Source: Maricaulis alexandrii | GTDB lineage: Bacteria; Pseudomonadota; Alphaproteobacteria; Caulobacterales; Maricaulaceae | Direction: 5' to 3' | NCBI RefSeq assembly: GCF_005871165.1 | Contig: NZ_SWKP01000010.1 | Location: 62,001 to 126,000 of the forward strand | DNA length: 64,000 nucleotides | Part shown: in pieces, positions 8,585-17,564 of the stretch | Layout of the letters: every line of letters begins with the position of its first letter | Position numbering within the stretch: the first letter of the stretch is position 1 | Position numbers and translations under genes: made by a program | The notes under the pieces: model-generated | Databases searched by the model: none | The model's input: only the letters and a program-made list of their open reading frames with translations | What the model was told of the DNA's origin: nothing

Positions 8585-9220
8585 CTATTTGTTCGGCTGT
8601 TTCGTCACCCGCAGATAGGGTTTGATCTTGTTGTAGCCGGCCGGGAAGAGCTTGTCGGCTTCCTCGTCGGAGATGGACGGCACGACGATCACGTCCTGGC
8701 CGTCTTCCCAGTTCACCGGCGTGGCGACCTTGTAGCCATCGGTCAGCTGCAGACTGTCCAGCAGGCGCAGGACTTCATTGAAGTTCCGGCCGGCGCTGGG
8801 CGGATAGGTGAAGGTGGCGCGGATCTTCTTGTTCGGGTCGATCACATAGACCGAACGCACGGTCAGCTTGGGGTCCGCGTTCGGGTGGATCATCGAGTAG
8901 AGTTCGGAGACCTTGCGCTCCGTGTCGGCGATGATGGGGAAGTTCATCGCGACATTCTGGGTTTCCTCGATGTCCTTGATCCAGCCCTTGTGATCCTCGA
9001 CGCTGTCCACGGACAGGGCGATCGCCTTGGCGTTGCGCTTGGCGAACTCGTCCTTGAGCTTGGCGGTAAAGCCCAGCTCGGTCGTGCAGACGGGGGTGTA
9101 GTCAGCCGGGTGGGAGAAGAAGATCACCCAGTTATCGCCGATCCATTCGTGAAAATTGATCGGTCCTTCACTGGTCTCGATGTCGAAATTCGGGGCTGTA
9201 TCGCCCAGCAGAAGACCCAT
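8585..9220 (-). CDS. 1-Cys peroxiredoxin (Prx6 type)
   Basis: Thiol peroxidase reducing hydrogen peroxide and alkyl hydroperoxides in the cytoplasm. 211 residues with the peroxidatic site FFSHPADYTPVCTTELG near residues 34-50 and the long C-terminal domain of the Prx6 class (AGRNFNEVLRLLDSLQ, ATPVNWEDGQDVIVVPS). No second cysteine fits a resolving role, so it should be the 1-Cys type that depends on an outside reductant. Monocistronic: own terminator downstream, and upstream a divergent phosphatase gene starts after 134 bp. Confidence 0.95.
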   Translation of the reverse strand: MGLLLGDTAPNFDIETSEGPINFHEWIGDNWVIFFSHPADYTPVCTTELGFTAKLKDEFAKRNAKAIALSVDSVEDHKGWIKDIEETQNVAMNFPIIADTERKVSELYSMIHPNADPKLTVRSVYVIDPNKKIRATFTYPPSAGRNFNEVLRLLDSLQLTDGYKVATPVNWEDGQDVIVVPSISDEEADKLFPAGYNKIKPYLRVTKQPNK

Positions 9221-9354
9221 GCGTCTCTCCTCGGTTCAAATGGGGGCCAAAACATTCTACGAGTAGGTGAGCGTCGCGCCGGGGGATTGCAACCCTTTGC
9301 CTGTGCGGCACACCGTCCCGACTGTCCTGTCCACAGCAGTGAGCCCGTTTGCCC

Positions 9355-9846
9355 ATGCCGACCACGCTGATCCTGATGCGCCATGCCAAGGCTGTTGACC
9401 GCCTGGAAGCCGAAGACGACTTCCAGCGGGGACTGACGGCGCGGGGACGCGAGGACAGTGCCGCCGCTGCGGATGCGCTGCAGGAGGAAGGCCTGAAAGT
9501 GGACCTGGCCCTGGTCTCTCCGTCCTGGCGGACGAAACAGACCTTCGACCAGCTCGTCCCGCTGATCGGCACGCCGGCCGTGGACGACCCGATGGCGCTC
9601 TATCACGCCTCCACGGACATGCTGGAACGCGCCGTGAAAGCGGTGCTGGGCCCGGACCAGACCCTGCTTCTGGTCGGTCACAATCCGGGCATTGGCGGCT
9701 TTGCGCACAAACTGGCCCAGCGCTGTGGCGCGAGCGACCATCTGCCCCTGGGCTATCCCACCGCGACGGCCTGTGTGTTCGAACTGGACGGCGCCGGTTT
9801 CGACCAGCCGCGCTTCCGTTTCATCTACAACCCCAAAGGCGCATAA
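9355..9846 (+). CDS. sixA: SixA-type phosphohistidine phosphatase
   Basis: 163 residues of the histidine-phosphatase superfamily: LILMRHAKA at residues 5-13 (phospho-acceptor His10), SPSWRTKQT, and VGHNPG with the second catalytic His. The short single-domain form matches SixA, which in E. coli removes phosphate from phosphohistidine proteins of the phosphotransferase system. TTG at 9349 is in frame, but ATG 9355 gives the standard N-terminus. It stands alone between the divergent peroxiredoxin and a glycosyltransferase gene 63 bp downstream. Confidence 0.88.
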   Translation: MPTTLILMRHAKAVDRLEAEDDFQRGLTARGREDSAAAADALQEEGLKVDLALVSPSWRTKQTFDQLVPLIGTPAVDDPMALYHASTDMLERAVKAVLGPDQTLLLVGHNPGIGGFAHKLAQRCGASDHLPLGYPTATACVFELDGAGFDQPRFRFIYNPKGA

Positions 9847-9909
9847 GGCTCCGGACTCGCCTTTTGCGTGCATTCATGCTGTTCTTCGCCCTGCCGTGGA
9901 ACAGGATGA

Positions 9910-11472
9910 ATGCGGATGGACGGTTTCTCGCCCGCCACAACGCCCGAAGAGACCGCCGCTGCCGCCGGGGCGGCGCAGCGGCCCCGCCTGTCCCTTGTTC
10001 ATCATCTATGGGCCGAGGACGCCGCCCGGGGGCTCGCCCGCCGGAGACCGGATTACAGCGCCCAGCTCAATCCGGTTCCCCTGACCGTCATCCTGTTTGC
10101 AGCACTTGTCCCTGTCGGCATTCTGGCGGCCGGTGTGGGCGGGCCGGTCAGCCTGGCGCTTCTGGGCCTGCTCGCCCTGCCCTGCCTGGCCGCCCAAACG
10201 CTCTTGCGACTGGCTGCGGCGGCCTGCCCGCTTCGATGGGCGCCGCGCCGCCCTCTGGGCGACAGCGCCCTGCCGCGGGCCAGCCTCGTCATCGCCCTCT
10301 ACCGCGAGGCTGCAATCCTGCCCCGCCTGCTTCAGGCACTGGACCAGATCGACTACCCGCGCGACCGGCTGGAAATCCTGCTGGCGCTGGAATGCGATGA
10401 TACCGAGACCCGCACCGCCCTCGCCCGCCAGGTCCTGCCACGCCACATCAGAACCGTACTGGTTCCACCCGGCGAACCGCGTACCAAACCGCGCGCGCTC
10501 AATCATGCCCTGCGCCATTGCACGGGCGAGATTCTGGCCATTTTCGATGCCGAGGACCGGCCGCATCCGGGCCAGTTGCGGGCCGCCGCGGAGAGCTTCG
10601 CCGCCGGCGCGCTCGGCCTGGCCTGCGTGCAGGCGCCGCTCAACTGGTTCAACGGGACGGAGACCTGGATCACGCGGCAATTCACGCTGGAATACGCCGC
10701 CCACTTCCATGCCCTCCTCCCCCTGTATCGCCGTCTGCGCTGGCCGATCCCGCTGGGAGGGACCAGCAATTACTTCCGGACCCGCCATTTGCGAACGGCC
10801 GGGGCCTGGGATGCCTGGAATGTCACCGAGGATGCGGATCTGGGCCTGCGCCTGCAGGCCTGCGGCTTTCATTGCGATGTGATCGAACCAATGACGCTGG
10901 AGGAAGCCCCGCTGCACCTGTCCGCCTGGATGCCCCAGCGCACACGTTGGCTGAAAGGCTATCTGCAGACACTGGCCGTGCACTGGAAACAGGTCCGCTG
11001 TCCGCGTGACCGGGTCGCCCTGGCCCTCACCCTGGGCGGAACCCTCCTCTCCGCGCTGAGCTGTGCACCGGGCCTGGTCGTCGGTCTTGTCGCCCTGGTC
11101 GGCCTGTCGCAGAGCGAGCCCGCCGCGGCGCTGCTGCTGGGCTGTCTGGGCCTGGGCTATACGGCCAGCGCCGTATGTGCCCTGGTCGCAACGCGTCGCG
11201 CGGGCCGGCCCTCCCACCCCTTCGCCCTCTTCACCCAGCCGCTCTATGACGCGCTGAAATTCTGGCCTGCAGTGCGGGCCCTGTATCAGCTCGTCCGCAC
11301 CCCCTATCTTTGGGAGAAGACCGAACACGGTGTCTCGGCCCATTGTGGAGACGGACCATCTATCTCTCGCTCCCCGCCACCCTTGCCGGGCTTGGCGCCG
11401 TCATCGCCCTTTTCCTCTTCGCCCGCTGGCGAGCCGGACAGCCGGCCCGCCCGGAGCGCGGCCCCCGCCTGA
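9910..11472 (+). CDS. GT2-family membrane glycosyltransferase
   Basis: Transfers sugar from a nucleotide sugar, probably for a surface polysaccharide. Two N-terminal membrane helices (TVILFAALVPVGILAAG, SLALLGLLALPCLAAQTLL), then a GT-A domain with ASLVIALYREAAILPRLLQ, the metal-binding FDAEDRPHPGQL near residue 212, TEDADLGLRL and QRTRWLKGYLQT, then further helices. Homologous enzymes tend to end soon after a PYLWEKTEHG motif, present here near residue 465; the last 45 residues are Pro/Ser/Ala-rich, unlike the rest, and overlap the following ORF by about 130 bp. This tail may be a run-on in a shifted frame or a real overlap. Confidence 0.9.
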   Translation: MRMDGFSPATTPEETAAAAGAAQRPRLSLVHHLWAEDAARGLARRRPDYSAQLNPVPLTVILFAALVPVGILAAGVGGPVSLALLGLLALPCLAAQTLLRLAAAACPLRWAPRRPLGDSALPRASLVIALYREAAILPRLLQALDQIDYPRDRLEILLALECDDTETRTALARQVLPRHIRTVLVPPGEPRTKPRALNHALRHCTGEILAIFDAEDRPHPGQLRAAAESFAAGALGLACVQAPLNWFNGTETWITRQFTLEYAAHFHALLPLYRRLRWPIPLGGTSNYFRTRHLRTAGAWDAWNVTEDADLGLRLQACGFHCDVIEPMTLEEAPLHLSAWMPQRTRWLKGYLQTLAVHWKQVRCPRDRVALALTLGGTLLSALSCAPGLVVGLVALVGLSQSEPAAALLLGCLGLGYTASAVCALVATRRAGRPSHPFALFTQPLYDALKFWPAVRALYQLVRTPYLWEKTEHGVSAHCGDGPSISRSPPPLPGLAPSSPFSSSPAGEPDSRPARSAAPA

Positions 11473-11579
11473 TCCCCTGGACGCTGATCGCCATCATCGC
11501 CGCCGGGCTCGGCCTCTTCCTGGTCGTGCATCTGGTGGAATTCACCGGTTATCAGCCGGGCAATGCCCGCCGCTTCTGA
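11343..11579 (+). CDS. Small two-helix membrane protein overlapping the GT2 gene
   Basis: About 78 residues from TTG 11343 (MWRRTIYLSLPATLAGL), or 89 residues from TTG 11310; no ATG is available. Two membrane helices (LAGLGAVIALFLFARW and LIPWTLIAIIAAGLGLFLVV) are separated by a basic linker, the C-terminus is EFTGYQPGNARRF. The hydrophobic pattern with positive inside loop looks coded rather than random, while the overlapping glycosyltransferase frame there is low-complexity. No family recognised. Start codon uncertain. Confidence 0.55.
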   Translation: MWRRTIYLSLPATLAGLGAVIALFLFARWRAGQPARPERGPRLIPWTLIAIIAAGLGLFLVVHLVEFTGYQPGNARRF

Positions 11580-11587
11580 CGCGCACG

Positions 11588-11616
11588 AAAAAGGGCGGCT
11601 GCCTGCGCAACCGCCC
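11588..11616 (-). terminator. Terminator of the S9 peptidase gene
   Basis: GGGCGG (11593-11598) and CCGCCC (11611-11616) with five T following on the minus strand. It lies 24 bp beyond the peptidase stop and may also slow transcripts of the plus-strand gene ending at 11579. Confidence 0.6.
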
Positions 11617-11639
11617 CTGTTTCGTTCGCTTGCCGCCGA

Positions 11640-13604
11640 TTACTGGACCGGCAGGTGCTCCAGCAGGAAATTCCCGCTTTCCCGCAGCAGGGTCTCGCGA
11701 TCGCTCTGCCGGTCGAGATAGTGATTGGCGCCGTCCATCAGCACGAAGCGGACATTGGGCTGGCCTTCCATCACCCGGCGCAGCCCCTCGAACTGGTCCA
11801 GCGGCACGGTGGTATCGGCATTCCCGTGCAGGACCAGGAGCGGCATGGTCAGGCTGGCCGTCTGCGCCGTCGGCGTGATGCTGGCCTGATAGGCATCATC
11901 GGAGAACCGGCTACCCATGTATTGCTCCCAATAGCGCACGCCGATCTCGTTATAGCCACTGGCCAGCATGCCGAAGGGATTGGTCACGCCCGCGAAGCTG
12001 ATGACACAGGCGACATCCCCGGTATCACGGATCGCAGCCATCAGCGCGGCATAGCCGCCATAGCTGCCACCCATGACGCAATAGGGCTGCTGCCGGGCGA
12101 TGCCGGCCTCGCGCAGATAATCGGCCCCGTCCGTGATGTCGTCGATCATACGGGTGCCGAACCCGCCATGGCCGGCTTCGATATAATCGCGGCCGCGGCC
12201 CGTGGAGCCCCGGAAGTTCGGCTGCAGGACGGCATAGCCCAGACTGGCGTAATAGCTCGTGCGCCAGTGGAAAGTCCCGACATCGCGCGCTTGCGGTCCG
12301 CCATGCGGCTGGATGATGAGCGGCAGCGGGTCATCGCCTTCGGCCCAGCCCGGCGGCGTGGTCAGCCAGGCGCCGATCTCCAGACCATCAGAGGCTTCAT
12401 AGCGCAGATAGCGCCGGGACCCGACGATCTGGCCCTCGGCCAGCTGCATTTCCGTGTCCAGCAGACCCAAGCCGCCCGTGGTCAGGTCCAAGAGATAGAA
12501 ATTCGCCGGCTGGCCCACATCCTGGGCCTCGATGACAATCTTGGAAAAGTTCTGGGCCCAGCTGACGAAGACAAAACTGTCTTCGGTCAGGATGTCCCGG
12601 AGCTGTCCCTGGAGCGCATTCAGATTGCGCTCGATGAACAATTGGCGCGGCAGGTCATCCACCCAGCCAAAGCCCACCACTTCCTGGGAGAAACGGTCGA
12701 AGATCGGTGCGGTCTCCGTCAGATCCTGACCGTCGACCTCGAACGGCGTGGCCTCGCCGGTTTCCACATCCACGCGGCGCAGCCCGGTCTCCGGGAAATC
12801 GATCACGAGGGCCGACTGGTCACCGGTCATGCCGTAGACATAGGGGCGCTCGGCCGGATAGTCGCCGGAGATGATGGCGTCGCGATCACGGCGGTCGGCG
12901 CTGACCACCTCCCAGTCTCCCGATCCACTGTCATAGCGCACTTCGAAGACTGGCTCGCCTTCCGCATCGAGCACATAATGGATGACGGAGGCCTGGGACG
13001 TCGCCAGCACGTCATCGACGCGACCATTGTCCAGGTCCACCGAATAGGCCACCGTCTCGAAGGAGCGGCGGTTGCGGCTGATCCGGGACGGAATGTCATT
13101 GCCGCCATCGGGCACGCGGGACAATTCCATCGCCACGCGATCCGGATCATTCGTCAGCGAGGAAATGATCCGGTCATTATTGACGATATTGCCATAACCA
13201 CCGAGCAGGACGGCGGCCTCGCCACTCTCCAGATGGTAGGAAACAGCCCGGCTGACCGTGAACTCCTCAAGCCCATTGATCGTGCCGACCTCTTCGAACG
13301 TCTGGATCCAGAAGACCAGATAGGTGTTGGACGGGAAGTAGAGACCGGTGATCCGGGACTCGCCCTGTTGCGGGATCACGCTCTGCTCGCCGGTCTCCAG
13401 ATTGTAGAGGCAGATCTCGCGCAGGCCGCGCGGGCTGCACCCGGTGGCCAGCATGGACCCGTCCGGCGACACGGCCGCATCCCAGATGCGCGGCAGCGCG
13501 GAATAGGTATCGATATCGCCCTGCGCGAACGCCGTCGCCGAAAGGCTCGCGGGCGCAAGAAGGGCCGCAGCTGCCATCGAAATGGCACCGAAAAATGAAC
13601 GCAT
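11640..13604 (-). CDS. Secreted S9-family peptidase (prolyl oligopeptidase/acylaminoacyl type)
   Basis: 654 residues. A signal peptide ends near residue 28 (ASLSATAFAQG), so it acts in the periplasm or outside. The N-terminal two-thirds is a beta-propeller-like region; the C-terminal alpha/beta-hydrolase holds the catalytic Ser in GGSYGGYAALM, Asp in HGNADTTVPL and His in DGANHYLDR. Such enzymes remove peptides or acylated residues from short peptides. Marine peptide-degrading bacteria carry many. It is monocistronic: a terminator follows, and upstream is another secreted-protein gene ending 108 bp away. Confidence 0.93.
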   Translation of the reverse strand: MRSFFGAISMAAAALLAPASLSATAFAQGDIDTYSALPRIWDAAVSPDGSMLATGCSPRGLREICLYNLETGEQSVIPQQGESRITGLYFPSNTYLVFWIQTFEEVGTINGLEEFTVSRAVSYHLESGEAAVLLGGYGNIVNNDRIISSLTNDPDRVAMELSRVPDGGNDIPSRISRNRRSFETVAYSVDLDNGRVDDVLATSQASVIHYVLDAEGEPVFEVRYDSGSGDWEVVSADRRDRDAIISGDYPAERPYVYGMTGDQSALVIDFPETGLRRVDVETGEATPFEVDGQDLTETAPIFDRFSQEVVGFGWVDDLPRQLFIERNLNALQGQLRDILTEDSFVFVSWAQNFSKIVIEAQDVGQPANFYLLDLTTGGLGLLDTEMQLAEGQIVGSRRYLRYEASDGLEIGAWLTTPPGWAEGDDPLPLIIQPHGGPQARDVGTFHWRTSYYASLGYAVLQPNFRGSTGRGRDYIEAGHGGFGTRMIDDITDGADYLREAGIARQQPYCVMGGSYGGYAALMAAIRDTGDVACVISFAGVTNPFGMLASGYNEIGVRYWEQYMGSRFSDDAYQASITPTAQTASLTMPLLVLHGNADTTVPLDQFEGLRRVMEGQPNVRFVLMDGANHYLDRQSDRETLLRESGNFLLEHLPVQ

Positions 13605-13712
13605 GAACTCCCCCAGAAGTCGCTAAACCAGTCTGTCGGCGAGCTTAGCCGCTACACCCGGCCCCGCAACCCGGCGATGCGGCGCCCGGTGTCAGCACGC
13701 GACCAGGTGGGT

Positions 13713-15749
13713 TCAGCCTGGCTCAGGATAGTCCGGCTCGATCACCACGGGCTGGGGCGGCGGCATCGGCGGGGCCGCCGGCAAGGGGTCCAAGGGAACG
13801 GGCTCGGGCACTGGAAATGGAACCGGGACTGGCATGGGGGCCGGGCCAGCGCTCAAAGGACCGGCACTGCCGCCAGGCAGTGGCCCCGACGGGGCCGGGC
13901 TGGCGAAACCGGTCTGCGCCTCGAAAGCTGCCCGCTGCGGATGCCCGGGCGGATAGAGCGCCTCCACAAGCCGGCCGATCCAGACCGGAGCCGGGTTCAC
14001 ACAAGAGGCCACCAGCGGGGCGTTGCCGCCACAGGCCGCCTGGCAGCGGGCCTGTCTTTGCGCGATCGCCGCCTCCGACCGGCACTGCATCATTTGCGGG
14101 GCCTCACCGGTGCGCCAGTAACTCGTCTGGAGCTGGGCCCAGACCGAGGGGTATTCCAGCGCCTCGCGCTGTTCGCGCAGCCCGGCCTGCTGCGTTTCCA
14201 ATGCCGCCTCATCCGGCCAGCCGGCCCAACCCTGCGGGGCGGTGTCGACGCGGCGGGCCAGGCGCAGCTGGAGTGCCAGACTGCGCAATTCGGCATCTAT
14301 CGCGGCCCGCCGGCGCGCCCGGTCCACCTCATCCAGCCGTGCCACATGATCGACCGCGACCGGCGACTGCGCCAGGATATAGCGACCATAATCCCCCAGC
14401 ATCGCACACTCGGCCTGGCAGACCCGGATGGAATGGGCCGGATCGGCCGGTCTTTGCGGCAAGGTCTGCACCCATTCGTGCCAGGCCGTGCACGTCTCCA
14501 TGAACCGCGTCATGGGCGGCGCCAGACGGGCCTGCAGGTCCGGATCGAAACTCTGGACGGCCCCGACCCGGCTCAGGCCGAAACAAACAGCACGCGCGGC
14601 ATCGCTGTCCGGCCCTGGCGGGGCCATCACGGCCACCGCATCGGTGTCTGGGGCAGGTTCCGGTTCGGGCCCACAATCCGGCGCCCACCCTTCGCGCATT
14701 TGTCGGCCACTTCGCGCAATCAGGGTCCGCAGATCCTCGATCGCGGCATGATCCAGACGGTCAGGATTATTGCCCTGGGCAGGGTCCGCCAAAAACAGGT
14801 GCAGGACTTCGGCCGGTGGCGTGTCGGTTCCGCAGCTTGCGGCGCAGCCGGCCAGCCGGTCACCGGTCTCGCGCGCCTCGGCGGCAATCGTGCGCAGAAG
14901 GGCCGCCTCCACCGCCAGGGCATGGGTGCGGGTGAGGGCCTGGTCGACCTCCCGGCGTTCGCGATAGGCGTCCCGTTCCAGCGCATCCACTTCGGCCTGG
15001 CGCCGCTCCATCTCCGCCTGGCCCAGTGCCACCATGCGCCGGGCGATGATGGAGAGGGCATTGAGCCGGGCCCCGCTATCGCTTGCGATATTGTCGATAT
15101 TGCCCAGCTCCGACTGCAGGATCGCCAATTGCTGGTCAAACGTGCTGGCCGACGCCCCGGTCTGACCGGTCAGTCCTTGGGACAGGCTGGCCATGTCGCC
15201 GGCCAGCTCATTGAGCGCATAGGCGAAGTTGAGCACCTCGCCGCCCTGACCGGACTCAATCAGCGCCCGGATATCCTCGTAGACAAAGACCGTGCTGGTG
15301 ATATGGCCGGCCACATCGACCAGAAAGCGCTGGTAAAGCAGAAGTTCGGCCGATCCCCGGAACCGGTCCTCAGCCCGGACCGCCTCGCCCTGCAGGGAGG
15401 CCAGATGACGGACTTCCAGCTGATGCAGATGGTCCAGGACATCGGCCAACTGGCTGAGCGACATGTCCAGTTGGTCCGCAGCGGTGATGGCTGTCACCAG
15501 TCCGGCACAATCCGGCTCTGCACACTCCAGCGGACACTCGGCCGCCTGGCTGCGCAGCCGCGCCAGAGACGAGCGGTAGTCCCGCAAATCCCCCAGTGTG
15601 ACATAGCGAAAGAAGCGCTCATGCGCCTCCGCTTCGGAGGCCAGCCGCGCCTGCTCGTCCGCGGATGGCTGTGCCCGGGCATCGCCGCCCGCCAAGCTTC
15701 CCAGCATCCACGCACACAGGATGATCCCGAGAGTTCGCAACCCGTCCAT
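13713..15749 (-). CDS. Large secreted protein of unknown function with paired cysteines
   Basis: 678 residues with a signal peptide (MDGLRTLGIILCAWMLGSLA, cut near ARAQ). The body is mostly helical and Ala/Gln/Arg/Glu-rich, with heptad-like stretches around residues 200-300 suggesting coiled coil. Cysteines come mainly in Cys-x3-Cys pairs (CPLEC, CAASC, CQAEC, CQAAC), which fits disulfide staples in the periplasm. The last 80 residues are rich in Pro and Gly (PVPVPFPVPEPVPLDP), a possible wall- or envelope-spanning tail. I recognise no family. It is monocistronic, with no informative neighbour. Confidence 0.8.
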   Translation of the reverse strand: MDGLRTLGIILCAWMLGSLAGGDARAQPSADEQARLASEAEAHERFFRYVTLGDLRDYRSSLARLRSQAAECPLECAEPDCAGLVTAITAADQLDMSLSQLADVLDHLHQLEVRHLASLQGEAVRAEDRFRGSAELLLYQRFLVDVAGHITSTVFVYEDIRALIESGQGGEVLNFAYALNELAGDMASLSQGLTGQTGASASTFDQQLAILQSELGNIDNIASDSGARLNALSIIARRMVALGQAEMERRQAEVDALERDAYRERREVDQALTRTHALAVEAALLRTIAAEARETGDRLAGCAASCGTDTPPAEVLHLFLADPAQGNNPDRLDHAAIEDLRTLIARSGRQMREGWAPDCGPEPEPAPDTDAVAVMAPPGPDSDAARAVCFGLSRVGAVQSFDPDLQARLAPPMTRFMETCTAWHEWVQTLPQRPADPAHSIRVCQAECAMLGDYGRYILAQSPVAVDHVARLDEVDRARRRAAIDAELRSLALQLRLARRVDTAPQGWAGWPDEAALETQQAGLREQREALEYPSVWAQLQTSYWRTGEAPQMMQCRSEAAIAQRQARCQAACGGNAPLVASCVNPAPVWIGRLVEALYPPGHPQRAAFEAQTGFASPAPSGPLPGGSAGPLSAGPAPMPVPVPFPVPEPVPLDPLPAAPPMPPPQPVVIEPDYPEPG

Positions 15750-15818
15750 GCCTGTCCTCCCCCCAGCAGATTAGGCAGGGCGGTTTCGTCAGGCAAACAA
15801 AACGGAAATACGGAGCGA

Positions 15819-15892
15819 TGGAGCGGGTGAAGGGAATCGAACCCTCGTCGTAAGCTTGGGAAGCTTCTGCTCTACCATTGAGCTACACCCGC
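15819..15892 (-). tRNA. tRNA-Gly (anticodon CCC)
   Basis: Full cloverleaf on the minus strand: acceptor GCGGGTG pairs with CACCCGC, D arm GTAGCTCAATGGTAGAGC, anticodon loop TTCCCAA, T arm with GGTTCGATTCC, and an encoded CCA. The final anticodon-stem pair (27-43) is G-A. No integrase gene or duplicated 3' end lies nearby. Confidence 0.93.
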
Positions 15893-15960
15893 GCACGCCT
15901 CAGGACGTTATACGCAAGTCGCGCCGCCGGGGAAGCGTCCTCTTGCAGGACGGGCTCCGG

Positions 15961-16974
15961 TCAGATGAAGAACTTGGACAGTTTCAGGCCCTGTTTCTGG
16001 TAATTCGACGAGACCTGGCCGTAGGCGCGGCCAGGCGCTTCCGCCATGGGCTCATACACCAGCCGGGCGATGGCCTGTCCGTGTTCCAGAAGGAAGGGCA
16101 CATCATGACCCCGCACTTCCAGCACGGCCCGCGAGCCCGTACCGCCGGCCTCATCCGTGCCGAAACCGGGATCGAAGAAGCCCGCATAATGCGCCCGGAA
16201 CTCGCCGATCTCCGTGGCAATCGGTGCCATTTCCGCCGCCTCGTCGAAACCGATCGTGACGGCCTCGCGAGAGGCCAGGATGTAGAACTCGCCCGGATCC
16301 AGGATCAGGCGGCGATCCGGCGCATAAAGCGGCTCCCAGAAGCGTGAGGCCGGGTGCATGCCGATCTTTGACAGGTCCACCAGACCGGCATGACGACGGG
16401 CCCGATAGCCGACAATCCCGTCCTCGAATCCCGACAAGTCCACGCTGACCGTCACATCCCGCAGCGGCGTGTGTGCGCCCTGGCGGAAGCGGACCTGGGA
16501 GAGGCGGTCGCCCTCATGGACCAGGACGGAGAAGGTGCACGGGCTGATCTCGGCATAGAGCGGACCGTCATAGCCTTCCGGGGCCCGGTCGAAGACCTCG
16601 CCCTGGTCGGTGATCACCCGCGTGAAGACATCGATCCGTCCGGTCGAGCTTTTCGGATTCATCATCGCCGTGACACCGGCGGGCAGGCTGAGCCTTTCCT
16701 GCAGCGGCGCCAGATAGACGCAGCCGGTTTCCAGCACAGCGCCCTTTTCCAGATCGACGGTGTGCATTTTCAGGTCGCTGTCGAGACATTCCGCGACGGT
16801 CCGGCCCCGGCCCGGCAGAAAGCTGGCCCGCAGGCGATAGGCCTGCCGGCCCAGGCGCAGATCGATGCTGGCCGGCTGGATCTGACCGTCGGCCGGAGGC
16901 TGGTCGGCGGCAATCACACCGGTGTCGAACAAGGTGGTCAGCCGGGTATCGGGAAGAATGCCGTTCGCGCTCAT
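15961..16974 (-). CDS. dcd: 2'-deoxycytidine 5'-triphosphate deaminase, long form
   Basis: Deaminates dCTP to dUTP for thymidylate synthesis. 337 residues from ATG 16974 (MSANGILPDTRLTTLFD); the frame stays open upstream to 17040, but this ATG matches the usual start. Motifs: QPASIDLRLG, NPKSSTGRIDVFTRVITD with the catalytic-site residues of Dcd/dUTPase folds, and in the second half GLVDLSKIGMHPASRFWEP and a repeat-like fold. The length is about twice that of E. coli Dcd, so it looks like a two-fold version common in Alphaproteobacteria. It is divergent from apaG. Confidence 0.9.
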   Translation of the reverse strand: MSANGILPDTRLTTLFDTGVIAADQPPADGQIQPASIDLRLGRQAYRLRASFLPGRGRTVAECLDSDLKMHTVDLEKGAVLETGCVYLAPLQERLSLPAGVTAMMNPKSSTGRIDVFTRVITDQGEVFDRAPEGYDGPLYAEISPCTFSVLVHEGDRLSQVRFRQGAHTPLRDVTVSVDLSGFEDGIVGYRARRHAGLVDLSKIGMHPASRFWEPLYAPDRRLILDPGEFYILASREAVTIGFDEAAEMAPIATEIGEFRAHYAGFFDPGFGTDEAGGTGSRAVLEVRGHDVPFLLEHGQAIARLVYEPMAEAPGRAYGQVSSNYQKQGLKLSKFFI

Positions 16975-17133
16975 ATCGGGACGTTCAGACTGTTGAGAGG
17001 ACCCGAGATGTCCCCCATCTGCCCGGCCCTGTCCAGCCATGCTGACCGTGGGGGTTGAGCCGAAGGGGTGGCGGGAGGATGATAGCGCTCAATTCAGGGG
17101 CCGGTGCGCCGGTCTTTTGCGGGCGGGAAACCC

Positions 17134-17526
17134 ATGTATCAGCACGAAGACAGTGGCGTGAAAATCTCCGTGACGCCGGACTATCTGGAAGATGAGTCCG
17201 AGCCGGAAAACAGCCATTATGTCTGGGCCTACACGATCGAGATCGAGAATACGGGCGATCATGCGGTGCAGTTGATCGCACGGAAATGGGTCATCACCGA
17301 TGCCATGGGCCGGACCGAGCATGTCCAGGGCCTGGGCGTGATCGGCGAACAGCCGGTGATCGAACCGGGCGAGCGTTTCCGCTACACTTCCGGCGCCCCG
17401 CTGACGACCCCGTCGGGCTTCATGCAGGGCAGTTATGAAATGCAGCGTCAGGACGGGCTCAGCTTTGCCGCGGAAATTCCGGGCTTTTCACTCGACCGGC
17501 CGGGCGACCGCGCCCAGCTGCACTGA
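17134..17526 (+). CDS. apaG: ApaG domain protein
   Basis: 130 residues from ATG 17134 (MYQHEDSGVKISVTPDYL), preceded by GGGCGGGAAA; a GTG at 17104 would add ten residues but is less likely. The ApaG motifs are clear: YVWAYTIEIENTG, LIARKWVITDAMGRTEHVQG, GLGVIGEQPVIEPGERFRY, TPSGFMQGSYEM. Fibronectin-like beta-sandwich protein of uncertain role, linked with divalent ions and Ap4A metabolism. The potassium transporter gene trkH starts 38 bp downstream on the same strand, so they may be co-transcribed. Confidence 0.95.
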   Translation: MYQHEDSGVKISVTPDYLEDESEPENSHYVWAYTIEIENTGDHAVQLIARKWVITDAMGRTEHVQGLGVIGEQPVIEPGERFRYTSGAPLTTPSGFMQGSYEMQRQDGLSFAAEIPGFSLDRPGDRAQLH

Positions 17527-17564
17527 TCCGGTGACGGCGTGAACCGGCGCGGCGGGGGACATCC

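Noticed and set aside
11655-13598. A 647-codon plus-strand frame opposite the S9 peptidase
   Set aside because: The opposite strand encodes a complete peptidase with catalytic triad and signal peptide; the plus frame is its mirror.
13677-15830. A 717-codon plus-strand frame opposite the secreted unknown protein
   Set aside because: The minus frame has a signal peptide, cysteine pairs and a natural start; the plus frame is Arg/Gly-rich shadow.
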